A stretch of 64,000 nt of DNA from Lagopus muta (taxonomy: Eukaryota > Chordata > Aves > Galliformes > Phasianidae). Where the stretch lies: the NCBI RefSeq assembly GCF_023343835.1, contig NC_064466.1, forward strand, positions 248,001-312,000, written 5' to 3'. The translations under genes and the position numbers were made by a program. This document shows positions 1-14,200 of this stretch, piece after piece. The notes beneath the pieces are model-generated. The model was given only the letters and a program-made list of their open reading frames with translations. It had not been told where the DNA came from and did no database searches. The stretch's first letter is position 1. Each line of letters opens with the position of its first letter.

Positions 1-3000
1 GGCCACCAAGGAGCTGTGGGATTGAGGTCACCAGATCTGGACATTTGTGGCCAACAAGGATCTGAACACTTGTGGCCACCTGACTCCAATGGGGCCACCA
101 AGGAATCTGGGTGCTTGGGGCCACCAAATCTGGACACTTGGGGCCACCAAGGACCCCAACACTTGGGGCCACTGAATCAGGACACTTGAGGCCACCAGAT
201 TTCAATGAAGCCACCAAAAGTCTGGGTGCTTGGGGCCACCAGACTTCAATGGGGGCATCAGGAACAAGGAGCTTGGAGCCACCAGGTCTGGACACTTGGG
301 GCCACCAAAGACCTGACACTTGGGGCCAACAAATCTTGACATCTGGGGCCACCAGTCCCCAGTGGGGCCACCAAGGAGCTGTAGGATTGAAGTCACAGGA
401 TCTGAACACTTGTGTCCACCTGACTTCCATGGGGCCACCAAGGAATCTGGGTGCTTGGGGCCACCAGATCTGGACACTTGGGGCCACCAAAGACCCTGAT
501 ACTTGGGGCCAACAAATCTGGACATTTGGGGCCACCAGTCCCCAATGGGGCCACCAAGGAGCTGTGGGATTGAGGTCACCAGATCTGGACATTTGTGGCC
601 AACAAGGAACTGGACACTTGAGGCCACCTGACTCCAATGGGGCCACCAAGGAATCTGGGTGCTTGGGGACACCAGATCTGGACACTTGGGGCCACCAAGG
701 ACCCCGGCACTTGGGGCCACTGAATCAGGACACTTGAGGCCACCAGATTTCAATGAAGCCACCAAAAGCTGGGTGCTTGGGGCCACCAGACTTCAAAGGG
801 GCCATCAGGAACAAGGAGCTTGGAGCCACCAGATCTGGACACTTGGGGCCACCAAAGACCCTGATACTTGGGGCCAACAAATCTGGACATTTGGGGCCAC
901 CGGTCCCCAGTGGGGCCACCAAGGAGCTGTGGGATTGAAGTCACCAGATCTGGACATTTGTGGCCAACAAGGATCTGAACACTTGGAGCCACCTGACTCC
1001 AATGGAGCCACCAAGAAATCTGGGTGCTTGGGGACACCAAATCTGGACACTTGGGGCCACCAAGGACCCCAACACTTGGGGCCACTGAATCAGGACACTT
1101 GAGGCCACCAGATTTCAATGAAGCCACCAAGAACTGGGTGTTTGGGGCCACCAGATATGGACATTCGTGGCCACCAGACTTCAGTGGGGCCACCAAGGAT
1201 CTGGGTGCTTGGGGCCACCAAATCTGGACACTTGGGGCCACCAAGGACCCCAACACTTGGGGCCACTAAATCAGGACACTTGAGGCCACCAGATTTCAAT
1301 GAAGCCACCAAAAGTCTGGGTGCTTGGGGCCACCAGACTTCAAAGGGGACATCAGGAACAAGGAGCTTGGAGCCACCAGATCTGGAAGTTTGTGGCCACC
1401 AAAGACCCTGATACTTGGGGCCACCAAATCTGGACATTTGGGGCCACCGGTCCCCAGTGGGGCCACCAAGGAGCTGTGGGATTGAAGTCACAGGATCTGA
1501 ACACTTGTGGCCACCTGACTTCAATGGGACCACCAAGGAATCTGAGTGCTTGGGGCCACCAGATCTGGACACTTGGGGCCACCAGATTTCAATGAAGCCA
1601 CCAAGAGCTGCCTGCTTGGGGCCACCAGACTTCAATGGGGACATCAGGAACAAGGAGCTTGGAGCCACCAGATCTGGACACTTGGGGCCACCAAAGACCC
1701 TGATACTTGGGGCCACCAAATCTGGACGTTTAGGGCCACCAGTCCCCAGTGGGGCCACCAAGGAGCTGTGGGATTGAAGTCACCAGATCTGGACATTTGT
1801 GGCCACCTGACTCCAATGGGGCCACCAAGGATCTGGGTGCTTGGAGCCACCAGATCTGGACATTTGGGACCACCAAAGACCCTGACACTTGGGGACACCA
1901 AATCTGGACATTTGGGGCCACCGGTCCCCAGTGGGGCCACCAAGGAGCTGTGGGATTGAGGTCACCAGATCTGGACATTTGTGGCCAACAAGGATCTGAA
2001 CACTTGGAGCCACCAGACTTCAATGGGGCCACCAAGGAATCTGGGTGCTTGGGGACACCAGATCTGGACATTTGGGGCCACCAAGGACCCCAACACTTGG
2101 GGCCACTAAATCAGGACACTTGAGGCCACCAGATTTCAATGAAGCCACCAAAAGTCTGGGTGCTTGGGGCCACCAGACTTCAAAGGGGCCTTCAGGAACA
2201 AGGAGCTTGGAGCCACCAGATCTGGACACTTGGGGCCACCAAAGACCCTGATACTTGGGGCCACCAAATCTTGACATTTGTGGTCACCAAATCTGGACAT
2301 TTGGGGCCACCGGTCCCCAGTGGGGCCACCAAGGAGCTGTGGGATTGAAGTCACCAGATCTGGACATTTGTGGCCAACAAGGATCTGAACACTTGGAGCC
2401 ACCAGACTTCAATGGGGCCACCAAGGAATCTGGGTGCTTGGGGCCACCAAATCTGGACACTTGGGGCCACCAAGGACCCTGATACTTGGGGCCACCAAAT
2501 CTGGACATTTGGGGCCACCAGTCCCCAGTGGGGCCACCAAGGAGCTGTAGGATTGAAATCACCAGATCTGGACATTTGTGGCCACCTGACTCCAATGGGG
2601 CCACCAAGGATCTGGGTGCTTGGGGACACCAGATCTGGACACTTGGGGCCACCAAAGACCCTGATACTTGGGGCCACCATATTTGGACATTTGGGGCCAC
2701 CGGTCCCCAGTGGGGCCACCAAGGAGCTGTGGGATTGAGGTCACCAGATCTGGACATTTGTGGCCAACAAGGATCTGGACACTTGGAGCCACTGGCTCCA
2801 ATGGAGCCACCAAGGAATCTGGGTGCTTGGGGACACCAGATCTGGACACTTGGGGCCACCAAGGACCCCAACACTTGGGGCCACTGAATCAGGACACTTG
2901 AGGCCACCAGATTTCAATGAAGCCACCAAGAGCTGCCTGCTTGGGGCCACCAGACTTCAATGGGGCCATCAGGAACAAGGAGCTTGGAGCCACCAGATCT

Positions 3001-5101
3001 GGACACTTGGAGCCACCAAAGACCCTGATACTTGGGGCCACCAAATCTGGACATTTGGGGCCACCAGTCCCCAGTGGGGCCACCAAGGAGCTGTGGGATT
3101 GAGGTCACCAGATCTGGACATTTGTGGCCAACAAGGATCTGAACACTTGAGGCCACCAGATTTCAATGAAGCCACCAAGGAATCTGGGTGCTTGGGGCCA
3201 CCAAATCTGGACACTTGGGGCCACCAAGGACCCTGATACTTGGGGCCACCAAATCTGGACATTTGGGGCCACCAGTCCCCAGTGGGGCCACCAAGGAGCT
3301 GTAGGATTGAAATCACCAGATCTGGACACTTGGGGCCACCAAATCTGGACATCTGTGGTCACCAAATCTTGACATTTGGGGCCACCAGTCCCCAGTGGGG
3401 CCACCAAGGAGCTGTGGGATTGAAATCACCAGATCTGGACATTTGTGGCCACCTGACTCCAATGGGGCCACCAAGGATCTGGGTGCTTGGGGACACCAGA
3501 CTTCAATGGGGACATCAGGAACAAGAAGCTTGGAGCCACCAGATCTGGACACTTGGGGCCACCAAATCTGGATGTTTGGGGCCACCGGTCCCCAGTGGGG
3601 CCATCAAGGAGCTGTGGGATTGAAGTCACCAGATCTGGACATTTGTGGCCAACAAGGATCTGAACACTTGGAGCCACCTGACTCCAATGGAGCCACCAAG
3701 GATCTGGGTGCTTGGGGACACCAGATCTGGACATTTGGGGCCACCAAGGACCTGACACTTGGGGCCAACAAATCTTGACATCTGGGGCCACCAGTCCCCA
3801 GTGGGGCCACCAAGGAGCTGTAGGATTGAAGTCACAGGATCTGAACACTTGTGTCCACCTGACTTCCATGGGGCCACCAAGGAATCTGGGTGCTTGGGGC
3901 CACCAGATCTGGACATTTGGGGCCACCAAGGACCCTGACACTTGGGGCCACCAAATCTGGACATTTGTGGTCACCAGATCTGGACGTTTGAGGCCACCAG
4001 TCCCCAATGGGGCCACCAAGGAGCTGTGGGATTGAAGTCACCAGATCTGGACATTTGTGGCCAACAAGGAACTGGACACTTGAGGCCACCTGACTCCAAT
4101 GGGGCCACCAAGGATCTGGGTGCTTGGGGACACCAGATCTGGACACCTGGGGCCACCAAGGACCCCAACACTTGGGGCCACTAAATCAAGACACTTGAGG
4201 CCACCAGATTTCAATGAAGCCACCAAAAGTCTGGGTGCTTGGGGCCACCAGACTTCAATGGGGGCATCAGGAACAAGGAGCTTGGAGCCACCAGATCTGG
4301 AAGTTTGTGGCCACCAAAGACCCTGATACTTGGGGCCACCAAATCTGGACGTTTAGGGCCACCGGTCCCCAGTGGGGCCACCAAGGAGCTGTGGGATTGA
4401 AGTCACCAGATCTGGACATTTGTGGCCAACAAGGATCTGAACACTTGGAGCCACCAGACTTCAATGGGGCCACCAAGGAATCTGGGTGCTTGGGGACATC
4501 AAGGATCTGGACACTTGGGGCCACCAAATCTGGACACTTGGGGCCACCAAGGACCCCAACACTTGGGGCCACTAAATCAGGACACTTGAGGCCACCAGAT
4601 TTCAATGAAGCCACCAAAAGCTGGGTGCTTGGGGCCACCAGACTTCAATGGGGCCATCAGGAACAAGGAGCTTGGAGCCACCAGATCTGGACAATTGGGG
4701 CCACCAAGGACCCTGATACTTGGGGCCACCAAATCTGGACGTTTAGGGCCACCGGTCCCCAGTGGGGCCACCAAGGAGCTGTGGGATTGAAGTCACAGGA
4801 TCTGAACACTTGTGGCCACCTGACTTCAATGGGGCCACCAAGGAATCTGGGTGCTTGGGGACACCAGATCTGGACACTTGGGGCCACCAAGGACCCCGGC
4901 ACTTGGGGCCACTGAATCAGGACACTTGAGGCCACCAGATTTCAATGAAGCCACCAAGAACTGGGTGTTTGGGGCCACCAGATATGGACATTTGTGGCCA
5001 CCTGACTTCCATGGGGCCACCAAGGATCTGGGTGCTTGGGGCCACCAAATCTGGACACTTGGGGCCACCAAGGACCTGACACTTGGGGCCACTACATTTG
5101 G
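1..5101. repeat. Minisatellite, about 18-21 bp monomers in a higher-order pattern (VAV1 intron)
   Basis: The whole stretch is built of short units such as GGGGCCACCAAATCTGGACA, with variants (GATCTGGG, GACCCTGATACTT, GACTTCAATGG). A marker block GTCCCCAGTGGGGCCACC followed by AAGGAGCTGTGGGATTGA recurs about 17 times at intervals from roughly 100 to 550 bp, so the array has higher-order structure. It continues past the left edge. Open frames on both strands follow from the period and carry no gene. By position it is the VAV1 intron after the PH exon. Confidence 0.95.
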
Positions 5102-5147
5102 ACACTTATGGCCCCCAATCCTGGCCACCACCTGGCTCTCACGGTAC

Positions 5148-5280
5148 CTTCTTGCCATCCCTGGGCCCGAGGCCACTGTCCCTCAGTTGGTGGCTCTGTA
5201 GGTCCACGACATCCTTGGCCTCGTAAGCGTCCCCACGGCGCTTGCAGATGATCAGAGCCTTGTCCAGGAGGAACCCATAC
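5148..5280 (-). CDS. VAV1: VAV1 exon, PH domain ([14 protein letters not shown])
   Basis: This 133-bp exon starts with the third base of the split Arg codon, then 44 codons: [28 protein letters not shown], and ending GPRDGKK. The end agrees with VAV1, where the next residue is usually Trp in the following exon. Two donors are possible: GTACCG directly after the second Lys, which I prefer because it matches the family boundary, or GTGAGA six bases on. This is the most 3' VAV1 exon in the window. Confidence 0.95.
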
Positions 5281-8200
5281 CTGGGGACAGTGACACTGAT
5301 GGGTCCCCAAGGGCCACCCCACACCCCAGAGCATCCCTGGGATGTCGCTGTTGGTGTCCCTATGTCCCCATGGTGTCGTCACCATGTCCTTTATGGTGTC
5401 CCTATGGGTGTCCCCATGTCCCCATGGTGTCGTCACCATGTCCTTTATGGTGTCCCTGTTGGTGTCCCCATGGTGTTGTCACCATGTCCTTTATGGTGTC
5501 CCTATGGGTGTCCCCATGTCCCCTTGGTGTCGTCACCACGTCCTTTATGGTGTCCCTGTTGGTGTCCCCATATCCCCATGGTGTCGTCACCATGTCCTTT
5601 ATGGTGTCCCCATGGGTGTCCCCATGTCCCCATGGTGTCGTCACCATGTCCTTTATAGTGTCCCTGTTGGTGTCCCCATGTCCCCATGGTGTCGTCACTA
5701 TGTCCTTTATGGTGTCCCTATGGGTGTCCCCATGTCCCCTTGGTGTCGTCACCACGTCCTTTATGGTGTCCCTGTTGGTGTCCCCATATCCCCATGGTGT
5801 CGTCACCATGTCCTTTATGGTGTCCCCATGGGTGTCCCCATGTCCCCACGGTGTCGTCACCATGTCCTTTATGGTGTCCCTGTTGGTGTCCCCTTGTCCC
5901 CATGGTGTTGTCACTATGTCCTTTATGGTGTCCCTATGGGTGTCCCCATGTCCCCTTGGTGTCGTCACCACGTCCTTTATGGTGTCCCTGTTGGTGTCCC
6001 CATATCCCCATGGTGTCGTCACCATGTCCTTTATGGTGTCCCTGTTGGTGTCCCCATGTCCCCACGGTGTCGTCACCATGTCCTTTATGGTGTCCCTGTT
6101 GGTGTCCCCTTGTCCCCATGGTGTTGTCACCATGTCCTTTATGGTGTCCCTATGGGTGTCCCCATGTCCCCATGGTGTCGTCACCATGTCCTTTATGGTG
6201 TCCCTGTTGGTGTCCCCATCTCCCCATGGTGTTGTCACCATGTCCTTTATGGTGTCCCTGTTAATGTCCCCATGTCCCTGTGTTGTCAACACCATGTCCT
6301 TTATGGTGTCCCTATTGATGTCCCCATGTCCCCATGGTGTTGTCACCATGTCCTTTATGGTGTCCCTGTTGGTGTCCCCATGTCCCCATGGCGTTGTCAC
6401 CACGTCCTTTATGGTGTCCCTGTTGGTGTCCCCATGTCCCCATGGCATTGTCACCATGTCCTTTATGGTCTCCCTGTTGGTGTCCCCATGTCCCCATGGT
6501 GTCGTCACCATGTCCTTTATGGTGTCCCTGTTGGTGTCCCCATGTCCCCATGGTGTCGTCACCATGTCCTTTATGGTGTCCCCATGGGTGTCCCCATGTC
6601 CCCATGGTGTTGTCACCATGTCCTTTATGGTGTCCCCATGGGTGTCCCCATGTCCCCGTGGTGTCGTCACCATGTCCTTTATGGTGTCCCCATGGGTGTC
6701 CCCATGTCCCCATGGTGTCGTCACCATGTCCTTTATGGTGTCCCCATGGGTGTCCCCATGTCCCCATGGTGTTGTCACCATGTCCTTTATGGTGTCCCTG
6801 TTGGTGTCCCCATCTCCCCTTGGTGTTGTCACCATGTCCTTTATGGTGTCCCCATGGGTGCCCCCATGTCCCCATGGCATTGTCACCATGTCCTTAATGG
6901 TGTCCCTGTTGGTGTCCCCATGGTGTTGTCACCATGTCCTTTATGGTGTCCCTATGGGTGTCCCCATGTCCCCATGGTGTTGTCACCATGTCCTTTATGG
7001 TGTCCCTGTTGGTGTCCCCATGTCCCCATGGTGTCGTCACCATGTCCTTTATGGTGTCCCTGTTGGTGTCCCCATGTCCCCATGGTGTTGTCACCATGTC
7101 CTTTATGGTGTCCCTATGGGTGTCCCCATGTCCCCATTGTGTTGTCACCATGTCCTTTATGGTGTCCCCATGGGTGTCCCCATGTCCCCATGGTGTTGTC
7201 ACCATGTCCTTTATGGTGTCCCTGTTTGTGTCCCCATCTCCCCATGGTGTCGTCACCACGTCCTTTATGGTGTCCCTATGGGTGTCCCCATGTCCCCATG
7301 GCATTGTCACCATGTCCTTTGTGGTGTCCCCATGTCCCCATGGTGTTGTCACCATGTCCTTTATGGTGTCCCTGTTGGTGTCCCCATGTCCCCATGGTGT
7401 CGTCACCATGTCCTTTATGGTGTCCCCATGGGTGTCCCCATGTCCCCATTGTGTTGTCACCATGTCCTTTATGGTGTCCCTGTTGGTGTCCCCATGTCCC
7501 CATGGCATTGTCACCATGTCCTTTATGGTCTCCCTGTTGGTGTCCCCATGTCCCCATGGTGTCGTCACCATGTCCTTTATGGTGTCCCTGTTGGTGTCCC
7601 CATGTCCCCATGGTGTCGTCACCATGTCCTTTATGGTGTCCCCATGGGTGTCCCCATGTCCCCATGGTGTTGTCACCATGTCCTTTATGGTGTCCCCATG
7701 GGTGTCCCCATGTCCCCGTGGTGTCGTCACCATGTCCTTTATGGTGTCCCCATGGGTGTCCCCATGTCCCCATGGTGTCGTCACCATGTCCTTTATGGTG
7801 TCCCCATGGGTGTCCCCATGTCCCCATGGTGTTGTCACCATGTCCTTTATGGTGTCCCTGTTGGTGTCCCCATCTCCCCTTGGTGTTGTCACCATGTCCT
7901 TTATGGTGTCCCCATGGGTGTCCCCATGTCCCCATGGCATTGTCACCATGTCCTTAATGGTGTCCCTGTTGGTGTCCCCATGGTGTTGTCACCATGTCCT
8001 TTATGGTGTCCCTATGGGTGTCCCCATGTCCCCATGGTGTCATCACCATGTCCTTTATGGTGTCCCTGTTGGTGTCCCCATGTCCCCGTGGTGTCGTCAC
8101 CATGTCCTTTATGGTGTCCCTATGGGTGTCCCCATCTCCCCTTGGTGTTGTCACCATGTCCTTTATGGTGTCCCTGTTGGTGTCCCCATGGTGTTGTCAC

Positions 8201-11200
8201 CATGTCCTTTATGGTGTCCCTGTTGGTGTCCCCATGTCCCCATGGTGTCGTCACCATGTCCTTTATGGTGTCCCCATGGGTGTCCCCATCTCCCCATGGC
8301 ATTGTCACCATGTCCTTTATGGTGTCCCTATGGGTGTCCCCATGTCCCCATGGCATTGTCACCATGTCCTTAATGGTGTCCCTGTTGGTGTCCCCATGGT
8401 GTTGTCACCATGTCCTTTATGGTGTCCCTATGGGTGTCCCCATGTCCCCATGGTGTCATCACCATGTCCTTTATGGTGTCCCTGTTGGTGTCCCCATGTC
8501 CCCGTGGTGTCGTCACCATGTCCTTTATGGTGTCCCTATGGGTGTCCCCATCTCCCCTTGGTGTTGTCACCATGTCCTTTATGGTGTCCCTATGGGTGTC
8601 CCCAGGTCCCCATGGCATTGTCACCATGTCCTTAATGGTGTCCCTGTTGGTGTCCCCATGGTGTTGTCACCATGTCCTTTATGGTGTCCCTATGGGTGTC
8701 CCCATGTCCCCATGGTGTCATCACCATGTCCTTTATGGTGTCCCTGTTGGTGTCCCCATGTCCCCATGGTGTCGTCACCATGTCCTTTATGGTGTCCCCA
8801 TGGGTGTCCCCATGTCCCCATTGTGTTGTCACCATGTCCTTTATGGTGTCCCTGTTGGTGTCCCCGTGTCCCCATGGCATTGTCACCATGTCCTTTATGG
8901 TGTCCCTATGGGTGTCCCCATCTCCCCATGGCATTGTCACCATGTCCTTTATGGTGTCCCTATGGGTGTCCCCATGTCCCCATGGCATTGTCACCATGTC
9001 CTTTATGGTGTCCCTGTTGGTGTCCCCGTGTCCCCATGGTGTTGTCACCATGTCCTTTATGGTGTCCCTGTTGGTGTCCCCATGGTGTTGTCACCATGTC
9101 CTTTATGGTGTCCCTGTTGGTGTCCCCATGTCCCCATGGTGTCGTCACCATGTCCTTTATGGTGTCCCCATGGGTGTCCCCATGTCCCCTTGGTGTCGTC
9201 ACCATGTCCTTTATGGTGTCCCTGTTGGTGTCCCCGTGTCCCCATGGCATTGTCACCATGTCCTTTATGGTGTCCCCATGGGTGTCCCCATGTCCCCATG
9301 GCATTGTCACCATGTCCTTTATGGTGTCCCCATGGGTGTCCCCATCTCCCCATGGCATTGTCACCATGTCCTTTATGGTGTCCCTGTTGGTGTCCCCGTG
9401 TCCCCATGGTGTCGTCACCATGTCCTTTATGGTGTCCCTGTTGGTGTCCCCATGTCCCCATGGTGTTGTCACCATGTCCTTTATGGTGTCCCTGTTGGTG
9501 TCCCCGTGTCCCCATGGTGTCGTCACCATGTCCTTTATGGTGTCCCTATGGGTGTCCCCATGTCCCCATGGTGTTGTCACCATGTCCTTTATGGTGTCCC
9601 TGTTGGTGTCCCCATGTCCCCTTGGTGTCGTCACCATGTCCTTTATGGTGTCCCTATGGGTGTCCCCATGTCCCCTTGGTGTCGTCATCATGTCCTTTAT
9701 GGTGTCCCTGTTGGTGTCCCCATGTTCCCTTGTTGTTGTCACCATGTCCTTTGTGGTGTCCCTGTTGGTGTCCCCATGTCCCCATGGTGTTGTCACCATG
9801 TCCTTTATGGTGTCCCCATGGGTGTCCCCATGGTGTTGTCACCATGTCCTTTATGGTGTCCCCATGGGTGTCCCCATGGTGTTGTCACCATGTCCTTTAT
9901 GGTGTCCCTGTTGGTGTCCCCATGTCCCCATGGTGTCATCACCATGTCCTTTATGGTGTCCCCATAGGTGTCCCCATGTCCCCTTGGTGTCGTCACCATG
10001 TCCTTTATGGTGTCCCTGTTGGTGTCCCCATGTCCCCATGGTGTCATCACCATGTCCTTTATGGTGTCCCCATAGGTGTCCCCATGTCCCCATGGTGTCA
10101 TCACCACGTCCTTTATGGTGTCCCTGTTGGTGTCCCCATGTCCCCATGGTGTCGTCACCATGTCCTTTATGGTGTCCCTGTTGGTGTCCCCATGTCCCCA
10201 TGGTGTTGTCACCATGTCCTTTATGGTGTCCCTGTTGGTGTCCCCATGTCCCCATGGTGTTGTCACCATGTCCTTTATGGTGTCCCTGTTGGTGTCCCCA
10301 TGTCCCCATGGTGTTGTCACCATGTCCTTTATGGTGTCCCCATAGGTGTCCCCATCTCCCCATGGCATTGTCACCACGTCCTTTATGGTGTCCCTGTTGG
10401 TGTCCCCATGTCCCCATTGCATTGTCACCATGTCCTTTATGGTGTCCCTGTTGGTGTCCCCATGTCCCCATGGTGTCGTCACCATGTCCTTTATGGTGTC
10501 CCTGTTGGTGTCCCCATGTCCCCATGGTGTCGTCACCATGTCCTTTATGGTGTCCCTGTTGGTGTCCCCATGTCCCCATGGTGTTGTCACCATGTCCTTT
10601 ATGGTGTCCCTGTTGGTGTCCCCATGTCCCCATGGTGTTGTCACCATGTCCTTTATGGTGTCCCCATAGGTGTCCGTCCCCATGTCCCCATGGTGTTGTC
10701 ACCATGTCCTTTATGGTGTCCCCATGGGTGTCCCCATGTCCCCATGGTGTTGTCACCATGTCCTTTATGGTGTCCCCATGGGTGTCCCCATGTCCCCATG
10801 GTGTCATCACCATGTCCTTTATGGTGTCCCTGTTGGTGTCCCCATGTCCCTATGGCATTGTCACCACGTCCTTTATGGTGTCCCCATGGGTGTCCCCATG
10901 TCCCCATGGTGTCGTCACATGTCCTTTGTGGTGTCCCTGTTGGTGTCCCCATGTCCCCATTGCATTGTCACCATGTCCTTTATGGGTGTCCCCATGGGTG
11001 TCCCCATGTCCCCTTGGTGTCGTCACCATGTCCTTTATGGTGTCCCTATGGATGTCCCCATGTCCCCATGGTTTTGTCACCATGTCCTTTATGGTGTCCC
11101 TGTTGGTGTCCCCATGTCCCCTTGGTGTCGTCACCATGTCCTTTATGGTGTCCCCATGGGTGTCCCCATGTCCCCATGGTGTCGTCACCATGTCCTTTAT

Positions 11201-14200
11201 GGTATCCTTATGGGTGTCCCCATGTCCCCTTGGTGTCGTCACCATGTCCTTTATGGTGTCCCTGTTGGTGTCCCCATGTCCCCATGGTGTCGTCCACCAT
11301 GTCCTTTATGGTGTCCCTGTTGGTGTCCCCATGTCCCCTTGGGTGTCGTCACCATGACCTTATGGTGTCCCTGTTGGTGTCCCCATGTCCCCATGGCATT
11401 GTCACCATGTCCTTTATGGTATCCTTATGGGTGTCCCCCATGTCCCCATGGCATTGTCACCATGTCCTTTATGGTATCCTTATGGGTGTCCCCATGTCCC
11501 CATGGTGTTGTCACCATGTCCTTTATGGTGTCCCCATGGAGAGAGATCCCCATGTCCCCAGGGTCCTTCCATGATGTTCCTCCTGGTGTCCCCATACCCC
11601 TGTGCTGCTCCCCCCCTGATGTCCCCATGGATGTCCTCATGTCCCCACTGTGTTCCCCCTCACTGATGTCCCCACATCTGTCCCCACATCCCCATGATGC
11701 TCAATGACATTCCCACTGCTGTCCCCACGAATTTCCCCATCCCCCCACCCCACGGCATTCCCGATGACATTCCCACCGCCGTCCCCACGTCCCCGTGGTG
11801 TCCCCACGTTGTTCCTATCAGTGTCCCCATGTCCCCTCGCTGTCCCCCTGTCCCACCTGTCCGCCTTGGAGCGCTTCTCACTGCTGCACACCTTCAGCTC
11901 CCCATCGATTTTTGGGCGCCCGAACTGCGCCAAGGACTGGGGCTGCAGTGGACATCAATGGGATGAATTGGGGGGGGGGGGGGAGGGGACATCAATGGGA
12001 TGAATTGGGGGGGGGAGGGGACATCAATGGGATGAATTGGGGTGGGGAGGGGAGGGGACATCAATGGGATGAATTGGGGGGGGGAGGGGACATCAATGGG
12101 ATGAATTGGGGGGGGGGAGGGGACATCAATGGGATGAATTGGGGGGGGGAGGGGACATCAATGGGATGAATTGGGGGGGGGGAGGGGACATCAATGGGAT
12201 GAATTGGGGGGAGGGAGGGGGGGGACATCAATGGGATGAATTGGGGGGGGGGGGGGACATCAATGGGATGAATTGGGGGGGGGGGGGAGGGGACATCAAT
12301 GGGATGAATTGGGGGGGGGGGAGGGGGACATCAATGGGATGAATTGGGGGGGGGGGAGGGGACATCAATGGGATGAATTGGGGGGGGAGGGGACATCAAT
12401 GGGATGAAATGGGGGGGGGGAGGGGACATCAATGGGATGAATTGGGGGGCGGGGGAGGGGACATCAATGGATGAATTGGGGGGGGCAGGGGAGGAGACAT
12501 CAATGGGATGAATTGGGGGGGCGGGGAGGGGGACATCAATGGGATGAATTGGGGGGGGGGAGGGGGACATCAATGGGATGAAATGGGGGGGGGGGAGGGG
12601 ACATCAATGGGATGAATGGGGGGGGGGAGGGGACATCAATGGGATGAATTGGGGGGGGGGGAGGGGACATCAATGGGATGAATTGGGGGGGGGGAGGGGA
12701 CATTAATGGGATGAATTGGGGGGGGGGGAGGGGACATCAATGGGATGAATTGGGGAGGGGGGGGACATCAATGGGATGAATTGGGGGGGGGGGAGGGGGA
12801 CATCAATGGGATGAATTGGGGGGGGGGAGGGGACATCAATGGAATGAATTGGGGGGGGGGGGAGGGGACATCAATGGGATGAATTGGGGGGGGGGAGGGG
12901 ACATCAATGGGATGAATTGGGGAGGGGGGGGAGGGGACATCAATGGGGATGAATTGGGGGGGGGGGGGGACATCAATGGGATGAATTGGGGGGGGGGGGA
13001 GGGGACATCAATGGGATGAATTGGGGGGGGGGGGGAGGGGACATCAATGGGATGAAATGGGGGGGGGGGAGGGGACATCAATGGGATGAATTGGGGGGGG
13101 GGAGGGGACATCAATGGGATGAATTGGGGGGGGGAGGGGACATCAATGGGATGAATTGGGGAGGGGGGGGGAGGGGACATCAATGGGATGAATTGGGGGG
13201 GGGGAGGGGACATCAATGGGATGAATTGGGGGGGGTGGGGAGGGGGACATCAATGGGATGAATTGGGGGGGGGGGAGGGGACATCAATGGTATGAATTGG
13301 GGGGGGGGGAGGGGGGGGACATCAATGGGATGAATTGGGGGGGGGGGGAGGGGACATCAATGGGATGAATAGGGGGGGGGGGAGGGGACATCAATGGGAT
13401 GAATTGGGGGGGGGGAGGGGACATCAATGGGATGAATTGGGGAGGGGGGGGAGGGGACATCAATGGGATGAATTGGGGGGGGGGGGACATCAATGGGATG
13501 AATTGGGGGGCGGGGGAGGGGACATCAATGGCATGAATTGGGGGGGGGGGAGGGGACATCAATGGGATGATTTGGGGGGTTGGGGGGGGACCATCAATGG
13601 GATGAATTGGGGGGGGGGGAGGGGACATCAATGGGATGAATTGGGGGCGGGGGGGGGGGGGGTGACAAAATAGGGGTCCCCAGGATTTGGGGGGGGGGAC
13701 ACTGTGGGCACCCAGAGTGATGGGGAAGGTCTGGGAGGTGTCAGGGAGTTTGGAGGTGCCATAATGAGGAGGGGGGGCTTTTTTTGGGGGGGGGGGGGGG
13801 GGAGTTGATGAATTGGTGTGGAGGGTGGTTTTATGGGGAGGGGGTTTGTTTTATTGGGGGTCGGGGGTCTCACCATGTTGTGGAGGCAGAGCTGGATGCT
13901 GGTGAGCTGCTTTAGGGTCTCGTTGTCCCGTTTGACCTCGTTGACGCACTGTGCCAGGTCCTGGGGGGGGGGGGGGGGCGGGGGGGGGCGAGGGGGGGGG
14001 GGGGAGGACAGCAGTCATGCAGCCCCCACCCCCATGGACCCCAATGATTTTCTCAGCAGACCCCCAAAGACCCTCCACCCCCCCGCCCCTGTGACACTCC
14101 CACATCCCCCATAACCTTTAGGGTGCCCCAAGACCCCCCCCACAGCCCCCATTCGACCCCCATTCACCCCTTCCCTCCCCCCAGACCCCCTAAAAGACCC

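Noticed and set aside
111-4915. Many 60-233-codon frames in the first 5 kb
   Set aside because: All are translations of the same minisatellite on both strands.
5370-11357. Open frame of 1,995 codons and its minus-strand counterparts
   Set aside because: It is a pure 54-bp repeat, open on both strands because the period is a multiple of three, and lies in a VAV1 intron. No domain, codon bias or regulatory signal is seen.
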